In this document: positions 42,843-52,534 of the stretch, one piece after another
Numbering within the stretch: position 1 is the first letter of the stretch
Layout of the letters: each line of letters starts with the position of its first letter
Source of the DNA: Acidobacteria bacterium 28-9
GTDB taxonomy: Bacteria > Acidobacteriota > Blastocatellia > Pyrinomonadales > Pyrinomonadaceae
Assembly: GCA_002050355.1 (NCBI GenBank)
Contig: MWYY01000052.1
Span: 1 to 64,000 of the forward strand
DNA length: 64,000 nt
Direction: 5' to 3'
Program-made: the position numbers and the translations under genes
Notes under the pieces: model-generated
Told to the model about the DNA's origin: nothing
The model's database searches: none
Seen by the model: only the letters and a program-made list of their open reading frames with translations

Positions 42843-43814
42843 ATGCAAAGTTCAAGCCAAATTCAGCCGAGCGGTTTTGCTGCCGACGTTCTTACAGGTT
42901 TATCCGCCGAACCGAAATTTCTTTCGTCGAAATATTTTTATGACGACGAAGGTTCGCGGCTCTTCCAACAAATAATGGAACTGCCGGAATATTATCTGAC
43001 ACGCGCAGAATTTGAAATTTTTCAGACGCAAACAAAAGAAATTTTCGCCGCGTTTGGGGAGACAAACAAAAGTTTCGATTTGATTGAACTCGGCGCGGGC
43101 GACGGCACGAAAACGGCGGTATTGATTGATTATTTTTTGCAGCAAACAACTGATTTTACATACACGCCGATTGATATTTCGCAGGAAGCGATAGATTCTT
43201 TGACGGCAAAATTCAAAGCCGAATTTCCGCGACTTTTAATGACGCCGAAAACGGGCGATTATTTTCGTATTCTCCAAACGCTTAAAACCGCAACCGGAAA
43301 GCGAAAAATTATTTTGTTTTTAGGCTCAAACGTCGGCAATTTCAACCGCGAGCAAGCCGTCGCTTTTTTCCGAAATTTGCGCGGAGTGATGAACGACCGG
43401 GATTTGCTTTTCGTCGGTTTTGATTTGCAGAAAGACCCGCACGTTATTTTGAATGCTTACGACGATGCGCAGGGCGTTACGGCTCAGTTTAATCTCAACC
43501 TTCTTGCGCGCATCAACCGCGAACTCAGCGCTGATTTTGATTTGCAAAAATTTTCTCACTACGCCGTTTATCGCCCGACCGAATGCGCGGCGCGCTCGTT
43601 TCTCATCAGCCTCGAGAGGCAGACGGTTCACATCAAAACGCTTGACAAAAGTTTTGATTTCAAAGCGTGGGAGCCGATTTTTATGGAAATCTCGCAAAAA
43701 TACAATCTGGAAATGATAGAAGATTTAGCGCAAGCGAGCGGTTTTCAAACAGCAAAAAACTTTTTCGACTCTCAAAATTATTTTGCCGATTCGCTTTGGA
43801 AAGTTTCTTTATAA
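42843..43814 (+). CDS. egtD: L-histidine N(alpha)-methyltransferase EgtD
   Basis: Adds three methyl groups from SAM to histidine to give hercynine, the substrate of EgtB. 323 residues with LSAEPKFLSSKYFYDDEGSRLFQQIMELPEYYLTRAE (about 20-56), the SAM motif LIELGAGDGTKT (about 81-92) and IILFLGSNVGNFNREQA. Next to egtB, which strongly supports both calls. No egtA, egtC or egtE candidate is in the window. Confidence 0.95.
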   Translation: MQSSSQIQPSGFAADVLTGLSAEPKFLSSKYFYDDEGSRLFQQIMELPEYYLTRAEFEIFQTQTKEIFAAFGETNKSFDLIELGAGDGTKTAVLIDYFLQQTTDFTYTPIDISQEAIDSLTAKFKAEFPRLLMTPKTGDYFRILQTLKTATGKRKIILFLGSNVGNFNREQAVAFFRNLRGVMNDRDLLFVGFDLQKDPHVILNAYDDAQGVTAQFNLNLLARINRELSADFDLQKFSHYAVYRPTECAARSFLISLERQTVHIKTLDKSFDFKAWEPIFMEISQKYNLEMIEDLAQASGFQTAKNFFDSQNYFADSLWKVSL

Positions 43815-43864
43815 AACATAAATAAGACGTGAATTCACATTTATTCGTGTTTTATTTCTCAAAA

Positions 43865-44623
43865 ATGAATTTCACGATTTTGCATTTTGATTCGCTCGCG
43901 TCAACGAACACCGAAGCTGTAAATCAAGCGAAACGCGGCGCAAGCGAAGGCTTGTGCGTCGTAGCCCGACAGCAAACAAAAGGACGCGGACGATTCGGAC
44001 GAGAATGGATTTCGCAGAAAGATGCGGGAGTTTATTTCAGCATCGTTTTGCGCCCGAAAATAGCGGTTAAATATCTTTCGCTTCTGACTTTTGCGTGCGC
44101 GGTTGCCGTTTTTGAAACTCTTAGTAAATTTGGATTAAACCCCGATATAAAATGGGCAAACGACATTCACGTCGGGGACAAAAAGATTTGCGGAATTCTG
44201 GCGGAAACTTGCGAGACAAATGCGGGTTTGGCAGTTGTCGTCGGTATCGGTATCAATTTAAAATCCGCAAATTTCCCGCCGAAATTAAAAGAAATCGCCA
44301 CTTCATTCGAACAGGAAACAGGAAAAACACCGGATGCGGAGATTTTGCTGCAAACTTTAACCGGTTTTTTGTCCGTCTATTGCGAGATATTATACGGTGA
44401 AAACGGCGCGGAAAAGATTAGTCAAGAATGGACGCGGCGTTCGACTTACGCTTGTGGTAAATCAGTGCGGGTTCGTTTGCGGAATGAAACGATTTCGGGA
44501 AAAACCTGTGGTATTGAAGCGGACGGCGCTTTGCGCGTCCAAACCGAAAGCGGCGAAGTAAAAACTGTTCGCGCCGGTGATGTCGAAAAACTGCGAACCG
44601 AAAAACAGCATATTTCAATTTAA
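43865..44623 (+). CDS. birA: Biotin--[acetyl-CoA-carboxylase] ligase
   Basis: Activates biotin with ATP and attaches it to the carboxyl carrier protein. 252 residues; QTKGRGRFGREWIS is the biotinyl-AMP site, KWANDIHVGDKKICGILAE the catalytic block, and a C-terminal SH3-like domain ends TVRAGDVEKLR. No N-terminal winged helix is present, so it is the monofunctional (group I) type without repressor activity. ATG at 43865 fits the family; the 12 upstream codons were left out. Confidence 0.92.
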   Translation: MNFTILHFDSLASTNTEAVNQAKRGASEGLCVVARQQTKGRGRFGREWISQKDAGVYFSIVLRPKIAVKYLSLLTFACAVAVFETLSKFGLNPDIKWANDIHVGDKKICGILAETCETNAGLAVVVGIGINLKSANFPPKLKEIATSFEQETGKTPDAEILLQTLTGFLSVYCEILYGENGAEKISQEWTRRSTYACGKSVRVRLRNETISGKTCGIEADGALRVQTESGEVKTVRAGDVEKLRTEKQHISI

Positions 44624-44698
44624 CCTGCGCGGGCTGTGAATTGAACTTTCAAACACAACCGTGTAGTTTGTAAATATAAAGGATTTTCTAATAATTTT

Positions 44699-45040
44699 AT
44701 GAAAGATGAATTTGGTTTTGACATCGAAGATGAAAATTTTGAAGATTTTGAACCGGAATTTTCAGAAGAAGACTTCGAGGATTTTGATGATGATGACGAA
44801 CTGAGCGACGTAATGACACGAACCGCCATTTTGTCGAAAAATAATATGGTTGCGTTGCTGTGTGTAAAAACGGCGACCGAAGGCGGCGCCATCTGCCGTG
44901 TTGACCCGCGCGAATCACGCCCGTCGGTGCAGCTTTACGACGACCCGGAAAAAGCTCTCGAATGGTTCAATAAAAGTTTGCGGACAAGCCGACAAAACGG
45001 CTGGCTGGTAGTTTACGACGGCTTGCCGCTGCAAGGATAA
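44699..45040 (+). CDS. Acidic small protein of unknown function
   Basis: 113 residues. The first 38 are extremely acidic (DEFGFDIEDENFEDFEPEFSEEDFEDFDDDDE in outline, almost all Asp, Glu and Phe) and probably disordered; the rest is a small alpha/beta-looking domain (MVALLCVKTATEGGAICRVDPRES...ALEWFNKSLRTSRQNGWLVVYDGLPLQG). No family is recognised. It lies between birA and coaX, two cofactor genes, and may be co-expressed with them. Confidence 0.55.
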   Translation: MKDEFGFDIEDENFEDFEPEFSEEDFEDFDDDDELSDVMTRTAILSKNNMVALLCVKTATEGGAICRVDPRESRPSVQLYDDPEKALEWFNKSLRTSRQNGWLVVYDGLPLQG

Positions 45041-45044
45041 TTTT

Positions 45045-45122
45045 AATGATAAATGGTCAACGGTGAATGATAAATGTAAAACATTTCTTTCATAAACCAT
45101 TCACCATTCACCATTCACCATT
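45045..45122. repeat. Heptamer repeat hairpin upstream of coaX
   Basis: Left words gataaat, ggtcaac, ggtgaat, gataaat; loop gtaaaacatttctttcat; right words aaaccattcaccattcaccattcacc in seven-base register. The arms pair. Loop is shared with 33264-33327. It ends at the coaX ATG. Confidence 0.85.
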
Positions 45123-45941
45123 ATGTTATTGGTCGTTGACATCGGCAACACGAACACATCGCTCGGCGTTTATAAAGAAGAAAATTTAATCGCGCATTGG
45201 CGAATGGCAACAGTTCGCTACCGGACGACCGATGAATACGGCGTTCTTGCGCGACAGATGTTTGCCGTCGCCGACATTGACTACAAAAAAATTTCCGCCG
45301 TTATCGTTGCCTCCGTCGTTCCGCCGCTGAATTTTACCTTTCAGAAAATGTCCGAAAGCTACTTTGGACAGGAAGCAATTTTCGTTGACAACCGATTGGA
45401 TTTGGGTTTACCGATAAAATACAATCCGCCGTCAGATGTCGGCGCGGACAGAATTGTTGACGCGCTTGCGGCGATTACTCGTTACGGGGCGCCGTGTATC
45501 GTCGTTGATTTCGGCACGGCGACGACCTTTGACGCAATTAATAAACAAGGCGAGTATATCGGCGGAGTTATCACGCCCGGCATCACAATTTCTTCGGATG
45601 CGCTTTTTGCGAGAGCGGCGAAACTTCCGCGCGTTGAAATTAAAAAGCCTGATAGAGTTATCGGTTCGTCAACCGTCGGCTCGATTCAATCGGGACTTTA
45701 TTACGGTTATGCCGGGCTGGTTGACGGTATTTTGCAAAGAATGATTGACGAACTAGGCAAGCAGACAAAAGTCGTCGCCACTGGTGGGCTTGCGCCTCTT
45801 ATTTCACAGGCGTCGAAACTAATTGAAACGATTGACGACACGCTGACGCTCGAAGGTTTGCGCTTGATTTACGAACGAATAAAACAAGAAAAAACAAAAC
45901 AAACAAAAAACGGAAAACAAAAAACGCAGAAAAAACAATGA
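45123..45941 (+). CDS. coaX: Type III pantothenate kinase
   Basis: First step of CoA synthesis, phosphorylating pantothenate. 272 residues; N-terminal DIGNTNTSLGVYKEENLIAHWRM, SDVGADRIVDALAA, DFGTATTFDAINKQGEYIGGVITPGI and VVATGGLAPLI are the ASKHA-fold motifs of CoaX. The C-terminus is a lysine-rich tail (KQEKTKQTKNGKQKTQKK) beyond the fold. Its stop overlaps the next ATG by four bases (ATGA). Confidence 0.95.
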   Translation: MLLVVDIGNTNTSLGVYKEENLIAHWRMATVRYRTTDEYGVLARQMFAVADIDYKKISAVIVASVVPPLNFTFQKMSESYFGQEAIFVDNRLDLGLPIKYNPPSDVGADRIVDALAAITRYGAPCIVVDFGTATTFDAINKQGEYIGGVITPGITISSDALFARAAKLPRVEIKKPDRVIGSSTVGSIQSGLYYGYAGLVDGILQRMIDELGKQTKVVATGGLAPLISQASKLIETIDDTLTLEGLRLIYERIKQEKTKQTKNGKQKTQKKQ

Positions 45942-48388
45942 AATTTGTATCATTTCGCCTTTCAAATCTTTTGCTCTTACTTCTTTTTGCTTCCAAAGCC
46001 TTTTACGCGCAAGGTTACAAACAGCCGCCGCAAAACGTGATGGACATTTTGAACGCGCCTTCAACGCCGACAACTTCCGTCAGTCCGGCGCACGATAAAA
46101 TTCTACTTGTCGAATCGCTTCGTAATCCGCCGATTTCCGAACTCGCACAACCGATGCTTCGGCTCGCCGGTTTGCGTATCAATCCGAACACAAACGGACA
46201 ACATCTCCAGACATATTTCGTCAAGCTAACTTTGAAAAATATTGCTGACGGACGTGAAACACCCGTCAATTTGCCGCAAGGCGCAAAGGTGATTTCTCCG
46301 AACTGGAGTGCAGACGGCAAATACATTGCTTTCGGCAATCAAACGCCTGCAGGAATTGAACTTTGGATTTTGGACACAGGAAGCGCAAAAGCGCGAATGT
46401 TGAAAAACGTCAAAGTCAACACGGCTTTCGGCAGATTCGACTGGATGCCCGACCAGAGAAGTTTGCTGGTTAATCTGGTTCCGGCGAAACGCGGTTTCGC
46501 GCCGACTGCTTCAGGCGTTCCGACCGAGCCGAACATTCAGGAAACAGCCGGAAAAACCGGTGCGGTTCAAACTTTTCAGGATTTACTAAAAAGTCCGACC
46601 GACGAAAAATTGTTCGATTATTACGCGACTTCGCAATTGGCGCTTGTTTCGCTCGACGGCAAAACGAAGGAAATCGGTCTGCCCGCAATTTTTGAGACGG
46701 CTAATATTTCGCCCGACGGACAACATATTTTAACCGCGCGCATTGAGCATCCGTATTCATATCTTTATCCGGCTTCACGCTTTCCGAAACAAGTCGAAGT
46801 TTGGGATTTGCAGGGCAAAATACTTTACAAACTCGCCAGTCTTCCGCTCCAGGACAATCTTCCCACGCAAGGTGTTCCCGTCGGCGCGCGCAGCTACGGC
46901 TGGATTTCAACCGAAGGGGCAACGCTCGTCTGGGCGGAAGCACTCGACAAAGGCGACCCGCGAAATAAAATTACGCCGCGCGATAAATTGATGAAAATTT
47001 CCGCACCGTTTGCAGCGCAGCCGACAGAAATCGTTCGCATCGAACAACGCTATCAAGGACGCGCTTTCGGCGAAAAAGACGGCTTGATGTTCTTCTACGA
47101 TTACAACCGCGACACACAAAGGCGTCGAATGTTTTCGATGAATTACAACAGTCCTTCAGAAAAACCAAAACTGATTTTCGATTTAAACACAGGCGACCGT
47201 TATAACGACATCGGAACGCCCGTTACAAAAACTCTGCCGAATGGTTTTAGTGTCGTTCAGCAAAACAACGACGATATTTTCCTGACCGGCGCGGGCGCGT
47301 CAAACGAAGGCGACCGACCGTTTTTGCGGCGAATGAATTTACAAACATTAAAAGCCAATGAAATATGGCGTTCGGGAAATACTGATTTTGAGAGTTTCGT
47401 TGCGTTAATGGATGAAGCAGGCTCAAGATTTCTAACGCGCAAAGAATCCCCGCTCGACCCGCCGAATATTTACTTGCGCTCCTCTTGTCCGCAAAACGCA
47501 AATTGTGAAACGTCCGCTCCACAAAAATTAACAAGTTTCACAGATCCGACACCACAACTACGCGGTATTACAAAACGGCTCGTCAAATACAAACGCGGCG
47601 ACGGTGTTGATTTATCTTTTACGCTCTATCTGCCGCCAAATTATAAAGAAGGCACGCGCCTGCCAACCGTCGTTTGGGCGTATCCGCTCGAATTTACAGA
47701 CGCTTCGACTGCCGGACAAGTTTCGGGTTCGACAAACCGCTACACGACAATCGGCGGATATTCTCATCTGTTCTTTTTGCTCGAAGGTTATGCAGTTCTT
47801 GACAATACGACGATGCCGGTTGTCGGCGACCCGTTAACAGTAAATGATACTTTTATCAAGCAAATCGTTGACAGCGCACGAGCCGCGATTGATAAAGCCG
47901 TCGAGTTGGGCGTAACCGATCGTGAACGAGTTGGCGTCGGCGGACATTCTTACGGTGCGTTTATGACGGCGAATCTGCTGGCGCATTCGGATTTGTTCCG
48001 CGCCGGAATTGCGCGTTCGGGCGCATATAATCGAACTTTGACGCCGTTCGGTTTTCAATCGGAAAGACGCAATTTCTGGGAAGCAAAAGAGATTTACGGA
48101 AATCTTTCGCCGTTCTTTTACGCCGACAAAATCAAAGAACCGATTCTGATGATTCACGGTGAAGCAGACAACAATCAGGGAACTTTCCCGATTCAATCAG
48201 AAAGACTGTATGCAGCAATTCAAGGCAACGGCGGCACGGCGCGTCTCGTAATGCTGCCGCTCGAATCGCACGGCTACGCGGCGAAAGAATCAACCGAACA
48301 CACGCTTTTTGAAATGATAAACTGGTTCAATAAATACGTGAAAAATGCCGCGCCACGCGGGAAAAATCAAACGGCTGGTAAAGAGTAA
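45938..48388 (+). CDS. Exported S9-family (prolyl oligopeptidase-type) peptidase
   Basis: 816 residues with a signal peptide (about 1-27, ending SKAFYAQG). Residues about 90-540 form a propeller-like region; the C-terminal 250 are an alpha/beta hydrolase with nucleophile GVGGHSYGAFM (Ser about 671), acid in IHGEADNNQG and His in PLESHGYAAKES. It resembles glutamyl endopeptidase-type S9D members common in Acidobacteria. Translationally coupled to coaX by a four-base overlap, although the functions seem unrelated. Confidence 0.88.
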   Translation: MKFVSFRLSNLLLLLLFASKAFYAQGYKQPPQNVMDILNAPSTPTTSVSPAHDKILLVESLRNPPISELAQPMLRLAGLRINPNTNGQHLQTYFVKLTLKNIADGRETPVNLPQGAKVISPNWSADGKYIAFGNQTPAGIELWILDTGSAKARMLKNVKVNTAFGRFDWMPDQRSLLVNLVPAKRGFAPTASGVPTEPNIQETAGKTGAVQTFQDLLKSPTDEKLFDYYATSQLALVSLDGKTKEIGLPAIFETANISPDGQHILTARIEHPYSYLYPASRFPKQVEVWDLQGKILYKLASLPLQDNLPTQGVPVGARSYGWISTEGATLVWAEALDKGDPRNKITPRDKLMKISAPFAAQPTEIVRIEQRYQGRAFGEKDGLMFFYDYNRDTQRRRMFSMNYNSPSEKPKLIFDLNTGDRYNDIGTPVTKTLPNGFSVVQQNNDDIFLTGAGASNEGDRPFLRRMNLQTLKANEIWRSGNTDFESFVALMDEAGSRFLTRKESPLDPPNIYLRSSCPQNANCETSAPQKLTSFTDPTPQLRGITKRLVKYKRGDGVDLSFTLYLPPNYKEGTRLPTVVWAYPLEFTDASTAGQVSGSTNRYTTIGGYSHLFFLLEGYAVLDNTTMPVVGDPLTVNDTFIKQIVDSARAAIDKAVELGVTDRERVGVGGHSYGAFMTANLLAHSDLFRAGIARSGAYNRTLTPFGFQSERRNFWEAKEIYGNLSPFFYADKIKEPILMIHGEADNNQGTFPIQSERLYAAIQGNGGTARLVMLPLESHGYAAKESTEHTLFEMINWFNKYVKNAAPRGKNQTAGKE

Positions 48389-48495
48389 AATCCTGCTGAT
48401 GATTTTCTCGTTATAGTGACAACGTAGCTTCCAAAAATCACATCGGAAGTTGTATAGCAGCAAAGCTATGAATTTCTAAATTTTAGGAGGAAGTT

Positions 48496-48891
48496 ATGAA
48501 AACACTGAAAAAATTCGGTTTAATCTTTTCCGCCGTGGTTTTTTGTTTGAGTATTGCGGCAATGAGCGCATCGGCGCAGCCGGGACACGCCAGATACGAA
48601 GGCAACAACGGAAAACACAAAGGGTGGGAAAAGCAGCGACAGCGAGCGGAGAGACGCGACGACCGTTGGGACAGGCGCAACGCTCACTATCAAACACGCA
48701 ACAATCTCAACTACAATAACGGCAGACTTACCGCCGCAGAATATCACCGCTTGCAGCGAAAGAGCGCGCGTCTCGGCACGGTTGAAAATCGCTATTACCG
48801 CGACAGCAGAATAACCGAAAAAGAACAACGCAAACTCAGCAAAAAATACAGCAAATACAATCGAAAATACAACCGCGCGGCGCGTAACTAA
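48496..48891 (+). CDS. Small secreted basic protein
   Basis: 131 residues: a signal peptide (about 1-27, ending MSASA) then a highly basic, tyrosine-rich chain with RAERRDDRWDRRNAHYQTR and RLTAAEYHRLQRKSARLGTVENRYYRDSRIT. The LTAAEYHRLQ part recalls the short helix-loop repeats of small exported acidobacterial and proteobacterial proteins of unknown role. An AGGAGGAAG ribosome-binding site precedes the ATG. Two small hairpins lie in 48418-48466 upstream. Confidence 0.65.
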   Translation: MKTLKKFGLIFSAVVFCLSIAAMSASAQPGHARYEGNNGKHKGWEKQRQRAERRDDRWDRRNAHYQTRNNLNYNNGRLTAAEYHRLQRKSARLGTVENRYYRDSRITEKEQRKLSKKYSKYNRKYNRAARN

Positions 48892-49004
48892 CAGTTTTCT
48901 AAAACTCTCCTCAAAATTAATAAAAGGAACGAATTATTAAAATTCGTTCCTTTTATTTTGCGAGTTTTTTGCTGAATTAACTTTAAATTGGGCAAAGCCG
49001 ACTT

Positions 49005-50741
49005 TTAACGCAGATTCATCATTTCCTTTACATATTTCGCGGCAGGCGAGCCGAACGAAAGCATTTTGTCGTGCATCTGTTTTAAATCAACCGCGCCCTT
49101 ATGTTTCGATTCATACGCGCGGCGAATGTCGTTGACTTCGACCGAACCGACATAATATGTCGAAAGCTGAGTCGAAGAAAGCTGCGCGCGTTTCCATTTT
49201 CCCGCCGCTTCGCCTTCTTCTTGAAACCCTTCGTTCATCATAAAAGCAACCGCTTCTTTTTCGGTCATTCCTGTTGTGTGGATTTTCTGGTCAATGATTG
49301 AATTGATAATCACGCGCAGTTTCATTTTCAATTGCTGCATACGAGTCTCTGCGCCGCCGAAACCTTTCTCAGCCATAAGCTGCTCGGCGTAAACCGCCCA
49401 GCCTTCGATAAAAGAGCCGCTTGTAAAAACGGCGCGCAGCATCGTCGGAGCTTTGAATCGGTTGGCGTGCATCAATTGCAGATAATGTCCGGGCATCGCT
49501 TCGTGAATCGTTAAATCATTCAGCATATAATCGTTGTATTCGCGGAAAAATGATTGGCTTCTCTGCGGCGTCCAATCTTTCGGCGTCGGCGAAATAGCGT
49601 AAAAAGTCTCGTTTCGTTTCTCAAACGGTCCGGCGGAATCGCAGTAAGCGACGGACGCTCCGCGAGCAAATTCCGGCATCACAATAACTTTTACGGGTTC
49701 GTTCGGAACCGTAACGAGACGGTTGGTTTGGACGAAATCAGTTGTTGCCTTCAAGTTTTCGGTTGCTTTTCCGACGATGGTTTCATTAGTCGGGCGCGAT
49801 TCGGCGAGTTTGTTTAGAACCGATTTGATGACGAGTTTTTTATCATTTAATTTTGCCGCGTTTTTCTCGTTCGGAAAATACTGTTTGTAGAGCGGCAACG
49901 CAACCTGATGCATTACTATCTGCGTCGCTCGCAAATCGGCTTCGGCGCGCCTTAAAAGTTCTTCTTTCGATAAATCAGACTCTAAAGCGAATCGTAATTT
50001 CTGACGGTATTTAGCATCGCCAATCCGAAAATCGCCCTTTGAGCGTGGCAACAAATCTTTTTCTAACCATTTGCCGTAATCTTCGAGTGCTGCAATCGCT
50101 TTTGCCTGCGAGGGCGCGAGTTCAGCTTTCATTGACGGCTCTTTATCAACGAACATTTGCAACTCTTCCCGAATTAAACCGATAACGCCTTTGTTTTGGG
50201 CAATTGCCGTTCCTGTGTGAATGCGCGGCGGATTTTTCAGATTCGTTTTCGCGGCGGCGACAACATCGGAAATTGCTTCAAGACGTGCTTTGACGTTTCT
50301 CAATCTGGTCAGAAGCGGCGCAAAATCGCGCGCAATCAAATTATTTATTGCCGTGCCGACGTTGTAAAAAATCGGATTCCATTCGTATTCGCGCAAAACG
50401 TCCGTCTGAAAAATGTTGTATTCGAGATTGTCGCGCATAATTCGCGCGTCGATGTTGTTAACTTTGCTCAAACGGGCAAGCGGAATTCGTTTGAGCTGCA
50501 CCAAATACGACGCGGTAAAATCGCGCGCACGTTTAATTCCAGCCAAACTGTAATCATTTAGGCGATTGTCATAGCGATGTTCGCCGAGGTTGGTCGCCCA
50601 TTCGGGATTCATCTCTAAAAGTTCGGTGATATAACGGTTTGCCAACCGTTCAAATTGCTTGTCAGCCGCGCTTGAAAAAGCCGCCGTGGTTTGCGTGAAA
50701 AATAAAAAGCTAAAAATTAAAATCAAAATTTTGCCGGTCAT
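49005..50741 (-). CDS. DUF885 family (putative metallopeptidase-like) exported protein
   Basis: 578 residues with a signal peptide (about 1-22). DUF885 proteins are helical; here TIHEAMPGHYLQLMHAN (HExxxGH, near residues 408-420) and later GFGGAETRMQQLKMKLRVIINSIIDQKIHTTGMTEKEAVAFM are the family hallmarks, consistent with a zinc peptidase. Periplasmic or surface location. It starts divergently from the amidase gene, 179 bases apart. Confidence 0.88.
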   Translation of the reverse strand: MTGKILILIFSFLFFTQTTAAFSSAADKQFERLANRYITELLEMNPEWATNLGEHRYDNRLNDYSLAGIKRARDFTASYLVQLKRIPLARLSKVNNIDARIMRDNLEYNIFQTDVLREYEWNPIFYNVGTAINNLIARDFAPLLTRLRNVKARLEAISDVVAAAKTNLKNPPRIHTGTAIAQNKGVIGLIREELQMFVDKEPSMKAELAPSQAKAIAALEDYGKWLEKDLLPRSKGDFRIGDAKYRQKLRFALESDLSKEELLRRAEADLRATQIVMHQVALPLYKQYFPNEKNAAKLNDKKLVIKSVLNKLAESRPTNETIVGKATENLKATTDFVQTNRLVTVPNEPVKVIVMPEFARGASVAYCDSAGPFEKRNETFYAISPTPKDWTPQRSQSFFREYNDYMLNDLTIHEAMPGHYLQLMHANRFKAPTMLRAVFTSGSFIEGWAVYAEQLMAEKGFGGAETRMQQLKMKLRVIINSIIDQKIHTTGMTEKEAVAFMMNEGFQEEGEAAGKWKRAQLSSTQLSTYYVGSVEVNDIRRAYESKHKGAVDLKQMHDKMLSFGSPAAKYVKEMMNLR

Positions 50742-50920
50742 TTGTGGATTTTTCCTTTAATGTTTGTTGTGACAAACTCTATTATGAATCGAATCGGCGG
50801 CAGTGTCCAACAAATTTTAAAAATCGAATTTGTTTGTTTCAAGCCATTTGCGAAACCGTACAGCTTTGCGCTATAAGCTAAATAAAGCATTAAATTTTTT
50901 CTAACTTTCGTCAAACAGAT

Positions 50921-52534
50921 ATGAAAACCGAGAACCAAAATCGTCGAGAATTTCTGCAACTCAGCGGCGCAGCAGCAACAGGCGTTGTCGCCGCTTTAAG
51001 CGTTATGAAAAACGTAGATGCGAAAGAAGGCGCTCTAACCTTGAGCGACACGAACGAAGAATTGATTGAAACAACCGTCGGCGAACTGCAAGCAAGAATG
51101 CAGTCTGGAAATCTTTCCGCCAAAAAGCTCGTCGAAAAATATCTCGAACGAATAAAAGACATCGACCCGAAACTAAATTCGGTTATCGAAATTAACCCGG
51201 ACGCCGAGCGCATTGCCGAAGAACTCGACAGAGAGCGCAAAAACGGTCGCACGCGCGGTGCGCTGCACGGCATTCCGATTCTTATCAAAGACAATATAGA
51301 CACCGCCGACCGAATGAAAACAACTGCTGGAAGTCTTGCTTTGCTCAACGCACCGACCCCGAAACAAGACGCTTTTATCGTTCAGCAATTACGCAAATCC
51401 GGCGCTGTAATCTTGGGCAAAACGAATTTGAGCGAATGGGCAAATTTCCGCTCGACAAAATCTTCGAGCGGCTGGTCGGCGCGCGGCGGACAAACGCGCA
51501 ATCCGTATGTTTTAGACCGCAATCCGTGCGGCTCAAGTTCCGGTTCAGGTTCAGCAATCGCGGCAAATCTCGCTGCAATCGGCATTGGCACGGAAACAGA
51601 CGGCTCAATTGTTTGTCCGGCGGCAACGTGCGGAATCGTCGGCATCAAACCGACTTTGGGTTTGATTTCCCGCAGCGGCATTATTCCGATTGCGCACAGC
51701 CAGGACACAGCAGGACCGATGACACGCACGGTTGCGGACGCGGCGATTTTGCTCGGCATTCTTGTCGGAAACGACCGAAACGACCCGATAACCGCGCAAA
51801 GTGCAAAAGGCGCGAAAGATTATACAAAGTTTTTGCAAAAAGATGGTTTGCGCGGAATGCGAATCGGCGTCGGGAGACAATATTTTGGTAGAAATGCAAA
51901 AATTGATGGTGTAATCGAGCCGCATCTTCAAATTTTGAAAAACGGCGGCGCAACATTAATGGACGTAAAATTTCCAACTTTGCAGCAGTTTGGCGATGCC
52001 GAATACGAGGTTTTGCTTTACGAATTCAAAACGGATTTGAATAAATATTTAGCCGAACGCAATTCGCCGTATAAAACGCTTGCCGATTTAATCAAATTCA
52101 ACGAAGACAACCGCGACCGCGAGATGCCGTTTTTCGGTCAGGAGATATTTTTGCAAGCCGAAAAAAAAGGCAATTTAAGCGAACGCGCATATCGTCTCGC
52201 GCTGCAAAAATCCAAAAACTTATCGCAGGCGCAAGGCATCGACGCGATAATGACGACGAATAAACTCGATGCGATTGTTGCGCCGTCGGGCGGCGTGGCG
52301 TGGATGACCGATCTGATCAACGGCGATTGCGGAGTTTTTGAAAGCTCTTCATTATCAGCAGTTTCCGGTTATCCGAACATTACAGTTCCAGCCGGTTACG
52401 TGCAGGGCTTGCCCGCCGGAATTTCATTTTTCGGACGCGCATTCAGCGAACCGACACTGATAAAAATCGCCTACGCTTTCGAGCAGGCGACAAAGGCACG
52501 AAGAACGCCAAAGTTTTTGCCGTCTTACATATAA
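50921..52534 (+). CDS. Tat-exported amidase (amidase signature family)
   Basis: 537 residues. NRREFLQLSG at 6-15 is a twin-arginine type signal, so the enzyme probably leaves the cytosol folded. The amidase signature domain shows Lys in GIPILIKDNIDTAD, and the Ser-cisSer-Lys region with RNPYVLDRNPCGSSSGSGSAIAANLAAIGIGTETDGSIVCPAATCGIVGIKPT (about 190-245), then GPMTRTVADAAILL. It hydrolyses an amide bond; substrate unknown. It ends in a perfect hairpin shared with the convergent reductase gene. Confidence 0.88.
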   Translation: MKTENQNRREFLQLSGAAATGVVAALSVMKNVDAKEGALTLSDTNEELIETTVGELQARMQSGNLSAKKLVEKYLERIKDIDPKLNSVIEINPDAERIAEELDRERKNGRTRGALHGIPILIKDNIDTADRMKTTAGSLALLNAPTPKQDAFIVQQLRKSGAVILGKTNLSEWANFRSTKSSSGWSARGGQTRNPYVLDRNPCGSSSGSGSAIAANLAAIGIGTETDGSIVCPAATCGIVGIKPTLGLISRSGIIPIAHSQDTAGPMTRTVADAAILLGILVGNDRNDPITAQSAKGAKDYTKFLQKDGLRGMRIGVGRQYFGRNAKIDGVIEPHLQILKNGGATLMDVKFPTLQQFGDAEYEVLLYEFKTDLNKYLAERNSPYKTLADLIKFNEDNRDREMPFFGQEIFLQAEKKGNLSERAYRLALQKSKNLSQAQGIDAIMTTNKLDAIVAPSGGVAWMTDLINGDCGVFESSSLSAVSGYPNITVPAGYVQGLPAGISFFGRAFSEPTLIKIAYAFEQATKARRTPKFLPSYI

